64,000 bases of DNA from CF-118 sp035689345 (lineage in GTDB: Bacteria; Chloroflexota; Dormibacteria; Dormibacterales; Dormibacteraceae): contig DASSLR010000052.1 of assembly GCA_035689345.1 (NCBI GenBank), positions 1-64,000 on the forward strand. Direction: 5' to 3'. Position numbers and translations under genes: made by a program. The notes beneath the pieces are model-generated. The model searched no databases and was not told where the DNA came from. It was given only the letters and a program-made list of their open reading frames with translations. Below, piece by piece: positions 24,535-32,330 of this stretch; position 1 is the first letter of the stretch, and each line of letters starts with the position of its first letter.

Positions 24535-25747
24535 GGAGGCGGCGCTCCGCGCGGACCTCCTGCCCCGGCTCGGCGCGTTCGCACGCCTGCTGCACGACGC
24601 CGGCCTCGAAGCTGGGCCGCGGCGTCTCACGGACGCGACGCGCGCGCTCGTCCACATCGACCTCAAGAAGCCGGACGACTTCCGCAGCGCTCTCCGCACG
24701 GTTTTCGTGTCGCGCAAGGAAGACATCCCCACCTTCGAGGCCGCGTTCGACATCTTCTGGGCGCCTCCCGACCCGCGCATCACCGCGGGCGTCATCCCGG
24801 GTCGCAGCCGCGCGCTGCCCATGGACCCGGAGCGCGCCAAGGCGTGGTCCTCGCTGCTCGGCCTCAACACGTCGCAGATGAATCGCGAGCAGAACCCGCG
24901 CGAGGTGCCCGCCAGCTCGAGCGGCTACAGCTCGGAGGAGCTGCTGCGCCACAAGGACTTCGACGAGATGACGTGGTCCGAGACGGAGCAGGTGCGGCGG
25001 TTGCTCGAGCAGGCGGCGTGGCGGGTGGCCGAGCGGCGCACGCGCCGCATGCGCCCCGCCCGCGCGGGACGCATCGACCTGCGACGGTCAGCGCGTCACG
25101 CCATCCGCTCCAGTGGCGAGCTGATGAAGCTGTTCCGGCGCCGGCCTTCGATGCGCCGGCGACCGCTGGTCCTGATCTGCGACGTCAGCGGTTCGATGGA
25201 GCGCTACTCGCGCCTGCTGATGATCTTTGCCTACGCGGTGGCGCGCCGCGAGGACCTCGAGGCCTTCGTCTTCTCGACGCGCCTCACGCGCATCACGCGT
25301 CTTTTGCGCCATCGCGACCTGGACAAGGTGCTCGACTCCGTCAGCAAGGGCGTGCACGACTTCAGCGGCGGCACACGCATCGGTGAGGCGCTGGGGGATT
25401 TCAACCGCAAGTGGGCGCGGCGCGTGCTCGGCCACGGCGCGGTCGTGATCATCGTCAGTGACGGCTGGGACCGCGGCGACCCGTCACAGCTTGCGGCCGA
25501 GCTGAACCACCTGCGCCGCTCCGCGCACCGTCTCATCTGGCTGAACCCCCTGATCGGCAGCGAGGGCTACGAGCCGCTGACGCGCGGCATGGCCGCGGCC
25601 TTGCCTTACTGCGACGACTTCCTGGCCGCCCACAACGTGGAGGCGCTCGACGACCTCGGGCGGCTGCTCGCGGGCCTGGGTCGCCGGCCTTCCCAGGGGT
25701 CCCCGCGAACTCACGCCGCAGGCTCTGAGCTCGTGGGGCTTGTATAA
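24527..25747 (+). CDS. coxE: VWA-domain protein (CoxE-like)
   Basis: The 406-residue protein has a C-terminal von Willebrand A domain with a complete MIDAS: DVSGSM, then FSGGTRIGEAL and VSDGWDRGD. The N-terminal ~220 residues contain the CoxE-type helical region (DLLPRLGAFARLLHDAG) and a basic segment (RRTRRMRPARAGRIDLRRS). CoxE pairs with the MoxR ATPase CoxD in metal-site maturation. The GTG at 24527 overlaps the coxD stop by eight bases (GTGCCTGA). This arrangement and the MIDAS make the assignment firm. Confidence 0.92.
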   Translation: MPEEAALRADLLPRLGAFARLLHDAGLEAGPRRLTDATRALVHIDLKKPDDFRSALRTVFVSRKEDIPTFEAAFDIFWAPPDPRITAGVIPGRSRALPMDPERAKAWSSLLGLNTSQMNREQNPREVPASSSGYSSEELLRHKDFDEMTWSETEQVRRLLEQAAWRVAERRTRRMRPARAGRIDLRRSARHAIRSSGELMKLFRRRPSMRRRPLVLICDVSGSMERYSRLLMIFAYAVARREDLEAFVFSTRLTRITRLLRHRDLDKVLDSVSKGVHDFSGGTRIGEALGDFNRKWARRVLGHGAVVIIVSDGWDRGDPSQLAAELNHLRRSAHRLIWLNPLIGSEGYEPLTRGMAAALPYCDDFLAAHNVEALDDLGRLLAGLGRRPSQGSPRTHAAGSELVGLV

Positions 25748-25759
25748 GTAGGGCGACAC

Positions 25760-26728
25760 ATGCGCGAGATCCTTGATGAGCTGAAGGCCTGGAACGACGC
25801 GGGCGAGCAGATCGCCCTGGCGACTGTCGTCGAGACGTGGGGCTCGAGCCCGCGACCGCTGGGCTCGAAGATGGCCGTCACGCGTTCCGGCAAGATAGCC
25901 GGCTCCGTCTCCAACGGCTGCATCGAGGGCGCCGTCTTCGAGGAGGCGCAGAAGGTCCTGAAGTCGGGCGAGCCGAAGATCGCGGCGTTCGGCGTGGCCG
26001 ACGACGTGGCCTTCGAGGTGGGCCTCGCGTGCGGCGGCCACATCGAGGTGTTCGTCCAGCCGCTCGACGCGGTCCAGAAGAAACTGCTCGGCATGCTCGA
26101 GAAGGACGAGCCGGCGACCCTGCGCACCAACCTGGTGACCGGCGAATCGGTGCTGGTCGAGGGCACGCCACCGGGGACCGAGCTCGCGCGGCGCGACGGT
26201 GACTGGTTCATCGAACCCTTCCGCCGGCCTGCGCACCTGGTCATCGTCGGCGCGATCCACATCGCGATCCCGCTGCATCGTCTGGCGAAGGTGATGGGCT
26301 ACCGGGTCACAGTCGTCGACGCGCGCGCGAAGTTCGCGACCAAGGAGCGCTTCCCGGACGCGGACGAGCTGATCGTGGCGTGGCCGGACGAGGCGCTCGG
26401 CAAGCTCACGCTCGACCGCTCGACGTACGTGGTCATCCTCACCCATGACCCGAAGTTCGACCTGCCGGCGCTGCGCTCGGTGCTGAAGAAGGACGTCGGC
26501 TACATCGGCGCCATCGGCAGCCGGAAGACGAATTCGAACCGGTTCGACAAGCTGCGCGAGGAGGGGTTCACCGAAGCCGAGATCGCGAAGGTGCATGGGC
26601 CCATCGGCCTCGACCTGGGCAGTCGAGCCGCGGAGGAAACCGCCCTCGGCATCCTGGCCGAGCTCACCGCTGTGCGCTTCGGCGGAACGGGCGCCGGCAT
26701 GCGCGAGGTGAAAGCCGCCCGCGCTTAG
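25760..26728 (+). CDS. XdhC/CoxF-family molybdenum cofactor chaperone
   Basis: The 322-residue two-domain protein has an N-terminal XdhC_CoxI domain (TVVETWGSSPRPLGSKM, VSNGCIEGAVFEEA, LACGGHIEVFVQP) and a C-terminal Rossmann-like XdhC_C domain (LVIVGAIHIAIPLHRLAKVM, YIGAIGSRKTNSNRFDKL). XdhC proteins bind Mo cofactor and hand a sulfurated form to enzymes of the xanthine-oxidase family, which fits the cox cluster upstream. The ATG at 25760 follows a TATAAG (25743-25748) that could be a -10 box, so it may be expressed separately as well. Its stop overlaps the convergent TMEM175 gene. Confidence 0.92.
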   Translation: MREILDELKAWNDAGEQIALATVVETWGSSPRPLGSKMAVTRSGKIAGSVSNGCIEGAVFEEAQKVLKSGEPKIAAFGVADDVAFEVGLACGGHIEVFVQPLDAVQKKLLGMLEKDEPATLRTNLVTGESVLVEGTPPGTELARRDGDWFIEPFRRPAHLVIVGAIHIAIPLHRLAKVMGYRVTVVDARAKFATKERFPDADELIVAWPDEALGKLTLDRSTYVVILTHDPKFDLPALRSVLKKDVGYIGAIGSRKTNSNRFDKLREEGFTEAEIAKVHGPIGLDLGSRAAEETALGILAELTAVRFGGTGAGMREVKAARA

Positions 26729-27318
26729 CGGTTCTCGGCCGCGCTTCTCAGCCGGGCTTCTCGAACCAGCGGAAACGCCGCGTAGAAAACAGCCGTCGCG
26801 GCGTAGATGGCGAGCGAGAGCTGATAGCTGAACAGCGCGATGACGGTCGCCACCGGATAGGTGAGCTGGCCGAGCGAAAACCCAACCAGGCTGAACGGCG
26901 TGGTGAAGAGGCGACGGACCTTGGCGTAGGTGTTGATGAAAGTGAATGCGAACGACATCAGCGTCGCCGACACGCCGTAGGCGACCGCGGCAGCGGACTG
27001 ACCGTGTCCCGCCTGCAGCGCTCGGGCGAGGACCGATGTCGTGAAGGGGATGACCGCGACGGTCATCAGCAGCAGCCCGTTGAGGAACAGGAGACTGCGG
27101 TCGAACGTCTTGATCGCGTCGATCGTGGCGTGGTGGTTGACCCAGATGACGAGGATCGTCACGAAGCTGATCACGTAGGTGGCGTATGAGGGCCACTCCG
27201 CGAGCAGGGCCCGGTCCAGCGCGACGCCCGCCTCCGGCGCGGGGATGGAGAAAACGAGCAGAGTCGCGGCGACGGCGAACACGCCGTCGCTGAAAGCCTC
27301 AGCCCTGGACTTGCTCAA
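26725..27318 (-). CDS. TMEM175-family potassium-channel-like membrane protein
   Basis: The 197-residue protein has about six transmembrane helices. It opens with the family signature SRAEAFSDGVFAVAATLLV (RxxxFSDGVFAI-type), followed by VTILVIWVNHHATIDAI with the conserved HH region. Bacterial TMEM175 proteins are small cation channels. I place the start at TTG 27318, where the signature begins, overlapping the end of the upstream CGNR gene by 20 bp; the frame remains open further upstream but without family sequence. The stop codon overlaps the convergent xdhC stop. Confidence 0.85.
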   Translation of the reverse strand: MSKSRAEAFSDGVFAVAATLLVFSIPAPEAGVALDRALLAEWPSYATYVISFVTILVIWVNHHATIDAIKTFDRSLLFLNGLLLMTVAVIPFTTSVLARALQAGHGQSAAAVAYGVSATLMSFAFTFINTYAKVRRLFTTPFSLVGFSLGQLTYPVATVIALFSYQLSLAIYAATAVFYAAFPLVREARLRSAAENR

Positions 27319-27862
27319 CTCGTCGCTGCTGCCGGAAGCGTCTTGCCTTGGCGCGGTTGCCGCACGCCGCCATGGTGCACCAGCGGCTCGAGTGGTTACG
27401 CGAGCGGTCGAAGAAAGCCCAGCGGCACGTCGGTGAGCCGCACAGCTTGAGGCGAGCCCAGTCCTCCTCGGCCATCGCCGCAAAGGTCGCGGCCACGATG
27501 CGGCCAAGGGCTCCGGTCACGCCCGCCGCCTCGGGCTCGAGCCGCGCCCTACCGTCAGGCCCAAAGCGGGCCCGCAGCCGGCTCGCGGCGGCCGCCTCGT
27601 TCAGAGTGGCCACGTCCACCGGGTACACCGCGCCGCCGGAGTTGGCGCCGATGATGCCGCGGAGGGCCTCACGCAGCGCGAGCGCGTGCTTCAGGTCGTC
27701 CTGTTCGGTCGAGCGGCCCGCCGCGAGGAGGCCGTGCCCGCTCAGCCAGGAGCTCAGATGGGCGGCGTCGGTCAGCTCCTCGGGGCCGTCCTCGAGATCG
27801 ACCGTGTTGACGAAGGCCTGGACCAGCCCAATCGCGCCGGTGGCCGTCTCCCTGTCCGCCAT
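27299..27862 (-). CDS. CGNR zinc-finger (ABATE domain) transcriptional regulator
   Basis: The 187-residue protein has an N-terminal ABATE-type helical domain (FVNTVDLEDGPEELTDAAHL) and a C-terminal CGNR zinc finger: LCGSPTCRWAFFDRSRNHSS, then RWCTMAACGNRAKARRF. This arrangement is typical of putative stress-responsive regulators. I chose ATG 27862, because earlier in-frame starts would run into the promoter repeats. TAACCG/CGGTTA repeats lie between it and the divergent small gene and may be its binding sites. The downstream TMEM175 gene overlaps its end, forming an operon. Confidence 0.9.
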   Translation of the reverse strand: MADRETATGAIGLVQAFVNTVDLEDGPEELTDAAHLSSWLSGHGLLAAGRSTEQDDLKHALALREALRGIIGANSGGAVYPVDVATLNEAAAASRLRARFGPDGRARLEPEAAGVTGALGRIVAATFAAMAEEDWARLKLCGSPTCRWAFFDRSRNHSSRWCTMAACGNRAKARRFRQQRRVEQVQG

Positions 27863-27879
27863 CTGGAATGATCCTACCC

Positions 27880-27936
27880 TAACCGATGTTATCCAAACAC
27901 CGGTTATAATAACTGATGAAGGCAAAACGACGGTTA
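27880..27936. promoter_or_regulatory. Three TAACCG/CGGTTA boxes in the CGNR divergent promoter
   Basis: TAACCG at 27880-27885 is inverted as CGGTTA at 27901-27906 and repeated at 27931-27936. Centres are 21 and 30 bp apart, close to two and three helical turns. The region is the only AT-rich stretch nearby and also holds GTTAT-A-ATAAC at 27903-27913. This suits an operator for the adjacent CGNR protein. Confidence 0.5.
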
Positions 27937-27950
27937 AGGAGGTACTGGTC

Positions 27951-28178
27951 GTGAGCGAGCACTACAACGAGGAGATAGCCTGGCGGCGGCTGCAGGACAT
28001 GCAGCGCGAGATCGAGAACCACCGCCTGGTGGCGGGCGGCGGATCGGCTTCGGTGACCTGGTGGCTGCCGTTGCTGGCGCGGCGGGTGTGGCTGGTGGCG
28101 GGGCTGGCCGGCCGGCGCGCACCCCGCTGGCGACTTACGGCCGGCGCGCCACCATCTTCACGACGGATCGCCAGCTGA
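27951..28178 (+). CDS. Small single-helix membrane protein (75 residues)
   Basis: This short gene is supported by a strong AAGGAGG ribosome-binding site (27936-27942) eight bases before the GTG. The product begins with a charged, possibly coiled-coil segment (NEEIAWRRLQDMQREIENHR) and then a Trp-rich hydrophobic stretch (VTWWLPLLARRVWLVAGLAG) and a basic Arg-rich tail. No family is recognised. It is divergent from the CGNR regulator, whose candidate operator lies in its leader. Its last 44 bp overlap the convergent GerW-like gene. Confidence 0.62.
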   Translation: MSEHYNEEIAWRRLQDMQREIENHRLVAGGGSASVTWWLPLLARRVWLVAGLAGRRAPRWRLTAGAPPSSRRIAS

Positions 28179-28476
28179 GGACGGCGACGACGCCGAGCAG
28201 CACGCCGCCGGCGATGGCGCGGTTGAGGTCGAACGCGGGCATCCACCTCACGTCGTCGTCGTGGATCACGAACGCTCCCGCCGGCCTGGCTTCGACCGCG
28301 AGCCCGACACCTCCCGGCGCGGGAGTCTCCGGGAAGCCCTTGGCTCCGCCGCCTCCTCCACCGCCCGAGACGCGGGCCACCGGAATGACCGTGACGCCAT
28401 TCTTCGAATAGGGCTCACCGAACACCTGCCGCCCGGCCACAGTGAAAGCATCGCGAACTTCGTCGAGCACCTTCAT
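28135..28476 (-). CDS. GerW/YtfJ-family protein
   Basis: The 113-residue protein has the YtfJ/GerW signature GRQVFGEPYSKNGVTVIPVA followed by a Gly-rich loop (VSGGGGGGGAKG) and GVGLAVEARPAGAFVI. Its C-terminal segment (AIAGGVLLGVVAVLSW) is a transmembrane helix. GerW was named in Bacillus spore germination, but members are widespread in non-sporulating bacteria, so no sporulation claim follows. The ATG at 28476 has a GGAGG ribosome-binding site. Its 3' end is antisense to the small membrane-protein gene. Confidence 0.88.
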   Translation of the reverse strand: MKVLDEVRDAFTVAGRQVFGEPYSKNGVTVIPVARVSGGGGGGGAKGFPETPAPGGVGLAVEARPAGAFVIHDDDVRWMPAFDLNRAIAGGVLLGVVAVLSWRSVVKMVARRP

Positions 28477-28509
28477 GGACGCACCTCCGATCGTGACTCT
28501 GCAGCCGGC

Positions 28510-29355
28510 CTAGCCGGCCGCCAACCGCCGAAGGACCTGCACCTGCTCGGCATCCGGCCCCTCACCGGCGCCGGGCACTTCCAGGATGAATGGCAGGCGG
28601 TCGAGCCTGGGTTCGTGAAGGAGCGCGCGAAATCCGTCGTCGCCGATCTGCCCGACCCCGATGTTGGCGTGGCGATCGCGGTTCGAGCCGAGGCCGGTGA
28701 CCGAGTCGTTGCAGTGAATCACGTCGACGTTCTTCAGGCCGACGACCTTGTCCAGCTCGTCGATCGTCTTGCTCACGGTCTCCGGGGTGCGCTCGTCGTA
28801 GCCGGAGGCGAACGCGTGACACGTGTCGAAGCACACGCCCACTCGCTTGTCGTTGAGTTTCGCCATCATCGTCGCGATCTCTTCGAAACGCGCGCCGACG
28901 CAGCCGCCCAGGCCCGCGTTGTTTTCGATGAGCAGGCGCGCGTGCTTCGGATCTGCCCGCTCGAGCACCTTCGTGAGGTGGCCGATGATCGTCGGCAGCA
29001 TCTTGTCGAAGCCCGCGCCCTTGTGCGAGCCCGTGTGAAAGATGACGCCGCTGATCCCAAGCTCGTCCGCTGATCGCAGGTAACCCGTGAGCGTGCTCTC
29101 CGATCGCTGTCGCAGCGTCGCGTCGTCGCCCGCGAGGTTGATGAGGTAGACCGCGTGAAAGTAAAAGGGCGGATGGCCGAACTTTTCGGCGGCCTCTTTG
29201 AACGTCGCGATCCTGGTCTCGTCGAGCTTCGGGGATCCCCAGAATCCAGGCGGTGTGGGGTGACACTGGATGGCGTCCGCGTCCATCGCCCTGGCGCGCT
29301 CGAACGCGTGGTGCAGCCCGCCCGAGGAATCGACGTGCGCGCCGATGATCGGCAT
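28510..29355 (-). CDS. nfo: Endonuclease IV (AP endonuclease)
   Basis: The 281-residue TIM-barrel Zn-dependent AP endonuclease carries the family's metal-binding blocks in order: IGAHVDSSGGLHHAFERA, FYFHAVYLINLA, VIFHTGSHKGAGF, LLIENNAGLGGCVG, VCFDTCHAFASGYD and the closing HCNDSVTGLGSNRDRHANIG. It cleaves abasic sites in base-excision repair. ATG at 29355 gives MPIIGAHVDSSGG, the canonical start. It is divergent from mocA with a 45-bp gap. The AlkA-like glycosylase at 14.2 kb would supply its substrate. Confidence 0.93.
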   Translation of the reverse strand: MPIIGAHVDSSGGLHHAFERARAMDADAIQCHPTPPGFWGSPKLDETRIATFKEAAEKFGHPPFYFHAVYLINLAGDDATLRQRSESTLTGYLRSADELGISGVIFHTGSHKGAGFDKMLPTIIGHLTKVLERADPKHARLLIENNAGLGGCVGARFEEIATMMAKLNDKRVGVCFDTCHAFASGYDERTPETVSKTIDELDKVVGLKNVDVIHCNDSVTGLGSNRDRHANIGVGQIGDDGFRALLHEPRLDRLPFILEVPGAGEGPDAEQVQVLRRLAAG

Positions 29356-29400
29356 TTCGAAAAGACTAGCGGCGCACCGTGGCATGCTGGAGAAGCAGCC

Positions 29401-30348
29401 ATGCCCGTCTTCGTCATGAGTGACCTCGAGGTTCCCATCCGAGGTCGGACGTACCGCGAGCCTGACGGACCCCACAGCGTGGTCGTGCGGGGGCGCGACC
29501 TGGTCCCCGCGCTGCAGCACGTGGCCTCGCGGCCCGACTGCGCGACGCTCGCGGTGGTGGGCGTCCCCGAGGCGATTCCGGATCTGTCAGCGTTGTCCGG
29601 CCGCAAGGTCATCGCCGTCGACGCCGACAGCGCGCGCCTGCACGACTTCGCCAAGGCCGCGACCGCGGCGGCCGCGGAGGTCGAGTGGATCCGCGCCGCG
29701 CGACCGTCGAGCGAGCGCCTGGCCGCATCTCTGCTGCCGGTCGGCGCCGTGGTGCTCGCCGCGGGGTTGAGCTCGCGCATGGGCGGCACGCAGAAACTGC
29801 TCCTCGAGTTCGACGGCCAGCCGATGGTCCGGCACGCGATCGAGGCGGCGTCGAACGGAGGCTGCCACCAGGTGGTGGTGGTCTACGCGTCCAACGACGT
29901 CGCCAACGCCGTCGATGGCGCGGCCGAGCTCGTCTTCAACCCCGACGCGAAAGACGGCATGTCCACGTCGCTGCGCCGCGGCCTCGGCGCGCTGCGCGCG
30001 GACATGGAGGCTTCGCTCATCGTGCTTGGGGACCAGCCGCTGGTCGGGTCGCGCTCGGTGGCCGCGCTGCTGCGCTCCTGGCGGCGCGAGGGCTCGCGCC
30101 CGGCGGTGGCGATGGCGTCATCGACGCCCAAGCCGAAGTGGACGCCGCCTGTGGTCCTGGCGCGCGAACTGTGGCCGGAGCTCGAGCGGCTCGCCGGCGA
30201 CACCGGCGCGCGCCAGCTGCTCGACGCGCATCCCGAGCTCCTGGACGTGGTGCCTGCGGCGGGGCGCCCGGACGACATCGACACCCCTGACGACTACGCC
30301 AAGATCGTGCGCCTGTTCCCGAGGAAGAAGCCGACCCGCCGCTCCTGA
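29401..30348 (+). CDS. mocA: MobA/MocA-like nucleotidyltransferase with N-terminal extension
   Basis: The 315-residue protein has a C-terminal ~200-residue NTP-transferase domain with GAVVLAAGLSSRMGGTQKLL (nucleotide-binding loop), KDGMSTSLRRGL and LGDQPLVG. This is the MocA/MobA type; MocA adds CMP to molybdopterin to give the dinucleotide cofactor used by CoxL-type enzymes, which fits the nearby cluster. The first ~110 residues are an added domain (containing SDLEVPIRGRTYREPDG and LAVVGVPEAIPDLSALSG) that I do not recognise. ATG 29401 has a GGAGAAG ribosome-binding site. The cytidylyl specificity is inferred from context. Confidence 0.83.
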   Translation: MPVFVMSDLEVPIRGRTYREPDGPHSVVVRGRDLVPALQHVASRPDCATLAVVGVPEAIPDLSALSGRKVIAVDADSARLHDFAKAATAAAAEVEWIRAARPSSERLAASLLPVGAVVLAAGLSSRMGGTQKLLLEFDGQPMVRHAIEAASNGGCHQVVVVYASNDVANAVDGAAELVFNPDAKDGMSTSLRRGLGALRADMEASLIVLGDQPLVGSRSVAALLRSWRREGSRPAVAMASSTPKPKWTPPVVLARELWPELERLAGDTGARQLLDAHPELLDVVPAAGRPDDIDTPDDYAKIVRLFPRKKPTRRS

Positions 30349-30396
30349 TTCGCGTACGATTCGAATAGTGCTAGCGATCGCTCTAGGAGTGCGAGC

Positions 30397-31221
30397 TTGA
30401 AGAATCAGGCGGGCTGGGTGAGGGCGGGCGAGTACCAGGACATCGTCTACGAGACCTGGGACGGAATCGCCAAGATCACGATCAACCGACCGGAGGTTCG
30501 GAACGCGTTCCGGCCGACGACGGTCTTCGAGATGTCGGCCGCTTTCGAGGCCGCGCGCAACGATCCCGAGATCGGGGTCGTCATCCTCACCGGCGCGGGC
30601 ACGGAGGCGTTCTGCTCGGGTGGCGACCAGCGGATCCGCGGGGATGACGGCTACATCGACCCCAAGGGTGTCGGCCGTCTCAACGTGCTCGACCTGCAGG
30701 TCCAGATCCGCCGGCTGCCCAAGCCGGTCGTCGCGATGGTGGCGGGCTACGCCATCGGCGGCGGCCACGTACTCCATGTCGTGTGCGACCTGACGATCGC
30801 GGCCGACAACGCGCGCTTCGGTCAGACCGGTCCACGCGTGGGCAGCTTCGATGGCGGCTACGGCGCGGGCCTGCTGGCGCGGACGGTCGGCCTGAAGAAG
30901 GCGCGCGAGATCTGGTTTCTGTGCGAGCAGTACGACGCGCAGCAGGCGCTGGACATGGGCCTCGTCAACAAGGTCGTGCCCCTGGACAGGCTCGAGGAAG
31001 AGACGGTGGCCTGGTGCCGGCGAATGCTCGAGCTGAGCCCGCTGGCGCTGCGCATGCTCAAGGCGGGATTCAATGCGGCCGACGACGGGCTTGCCGGCAT
31101 CCAGCAGCTCGCGGGCGACGCGACGCTCCTCTACTACCTGAGCGAGGAGGCCCAGGAAGGTCGCGACGCGTACGTGCAGAAGCGCAAGCCCGACTTCAAG
31201 AAGTTTCCGAAGAGACCGTAG
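30397..31221 (+). CDS. menB: 1,4-dihydroxy-2-naphthoyl-CoA synthase
   Basis: The 274-residue crotonase-fold enzyme closes the naphthoate ring in menaquinone synthesis. MenB-specific blocks include [36 protein letters not shown] and [18 protein letters not shown], which distinguish it from ordinary enoyl-CoA hydratases. The start is TTG 30397, with AGGAG seven bases upstream; no better start lies between it and the preceding stop. It is two bases from menA, forming a menB-menA operon. Confidence 0.95.
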   Translation: MKNQAGWVRAGEYQDIVYETWDGIAKITINRPEVRNAFRPTTVFEMSAAFEAARNDPEIGVVILTGAGTEAFCSGGDQRIRGDDGYIDPKGVGRLNVLDLQVQIRRLPKPVVAMVAGYAIGGGHVLHVVCDLTIAADNARFGQTGPRVGSFDGGYGAGLLARTVGLKKAREIWFLCEQYDAQQALDMGLVNKVVPLDRLEEETVAWCRRMLELSPLALRMLKAGFNAADDGLAGIQQLAGDATLLYYLSEEAQEGRDAYVQKRKPDFKKFPKRP

Positions 31222-31223
31222 AG

Positions 31224-32123
31224 ATGGCGGTGGCGGTGCAAGCGCTGACGCCGCGAGCCGTCTGGTGGTCGGCCGTGCGCCCGGCGACGCTGGCCGCGTC
31301 GGTAGCCCCCGTGCTGGCGGGCACCGCGATCGCGATCCATGGCGGGGCCATCCGCCCGCTCGCGGGGCTCGGCGCGCTGGTGGTAGCGCTGGCGATGCAG
31401 CTCGGCGTCAACTTCGCGAACGACTACTCGGACCATCGCCGTGGCGCTGACACCGCTGCGCGCGTCGGACCGGTGCGCGCCGCGTCATCCGGAATCGTGC
31501 CGCCCGAGCAAGTTCGCGCGGCCGCCATCGCGGCGTTCGGCGTGGCGGGGCTGGCCGGGGTCGCGCTGAGCATCGCGACCGACTGGCGCCTGCTCGTCGT
31601 CGGGGCCGCGTGCCTGCTCGCGGGCTGGCTCTACACCGGCGGCCCGCGTCCGTACGGTTACCTCGGCCTGGGCGAACTTTTTGTCTTCGTTTTCTTCGGA
31701 CTGGTGGCGACCGCGGGCACCGTGTACGTCGAGTCGCTGCGCGTGACCCCGCTCGCGATCCTCTTCGGATGCTCGATCGGTTTTCTCGCGACCTCGATCC
31801 TCGTCTTGAACAACCTGCGCGACATCGAGACCGATGCGGCCGCGGGCAAGCGCACCCTGGCAACGCTGATCGGCCGCCGGCGCACGCTGTATCTGCTCGC
31901 TGTCGTCACCGCCGCGGCCTTCGCCGTGCCGATCGTGGTTTTCATGTCGGGCCTCGCGCCGGTGACGGTCATGGCAGTCCATTTCGCGATTCCCATCGCG
32001 GCGGTGCCGGTGCGTTCCGCTTTTGCGACGACCGCCGCGCCTGCGCTGGTGGCCGCGCTGAAGCGCATGGCCGTGGCCGAGCTTTCTTTCGCGCTGCTTC
32101 TGACGGTGGGGCTGATCCTTTAG
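31224..32123 (+). CDS. menA: 1,4-dihydroxy-2-naphthoate polyprenyltransferase
   Basis: The 299-residue UbiA-family membrane prenyltransferase has about nine helices. It carries the two Asp-rich motifs, NFANDYSDHRRGAD and NNLRDIETDAAAGKRTLA, that bind prenyl diphosphate through Mg2+. MenA makes demethylmenaquinone from DHNA. It starts at ATG 31224, two bases after the menB stop, and is followed with no gap by a small gene. Membership of the men operon makes the substrate assignment secure. Confidence 0.94.
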   Translation: MAVAVQALTPRAVWWSAVRPATLAASVAPVLAGTAIAIHGGAIRPLAGLGALVVALAMQLGVNFANDYSDHRRGADTAARVGPVRAASSGIVPPEQVRAAAIAAFGVAGLAGVALSIATDWRLLVVGAACLLAGWLYTGGPRPYGYLGLGELFVFVFFGLVATAGTVYVESLRVTPLAILFGCSIGFLATSILVLNNLRDIETDAAAGKRTLATLIGRRRTLYLLAVVTAAAFAVPIVVFMSGLAPVTVMAVHFAIPIAAVPVRSAFATTAAPALVAALKRMAVAELSFALLLTVGLIL

Positions 32124-32330
32124 ATGGAAGCGATCATCACGTCGGTGCGCCCCGACGATGTAGCTCGCGAGGTCGAGGCCGCGAAGGCTCGCGGATGCTC
32201 GAACTTCGTCCTGCGCTCCGTCGATCGCGGTGGCATGCTCGATCGCGAGCGCCTCGGCGCCGCGCACTACGCGGCCGGGATTCAGGCGGTGGTCGAGCTC
32301 GAGGTCGCCGCGGCCGCTCCGCTCAGGTGA
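32124..32330 (+). CDS. Small protein of unknown function after menA (68 residues)
   Basis: An ATG begins on the base after the menA stop. The product (with VRPDDVAREVEAAKARGCSN and FVLRSVDRGGMLDRE) looks like a soluble alpha/beta peptide with no membrane segment; I know no family. It overlaps the end of the convergent menH-like gene by 49 bp. Support is its immediate position in the men operon and ordinary composition; conservation would be needed to be certain. Confidence 0.48.
   Translation: MEAIITSVRPDDVAREVEAAKARGCSNFVLRSVDRGGMLDRERLGAAHYAAGIQAVVELEVAAAAPLR

Noticed and set aside
28135..28476. GerW-like gene as evidence of sporulation
   Set aside because: YtfJ/GerW homologues are common in non-sporulating bacteria, and no other sporulation genes are in the window.
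30374..30381. GCGATCGC as a cyanobacterial HIP1-like repeat
   Set aside because: I noticed it once as an intergenic site; GATC-containing octamers are expected by chance in GC-rich DNA.
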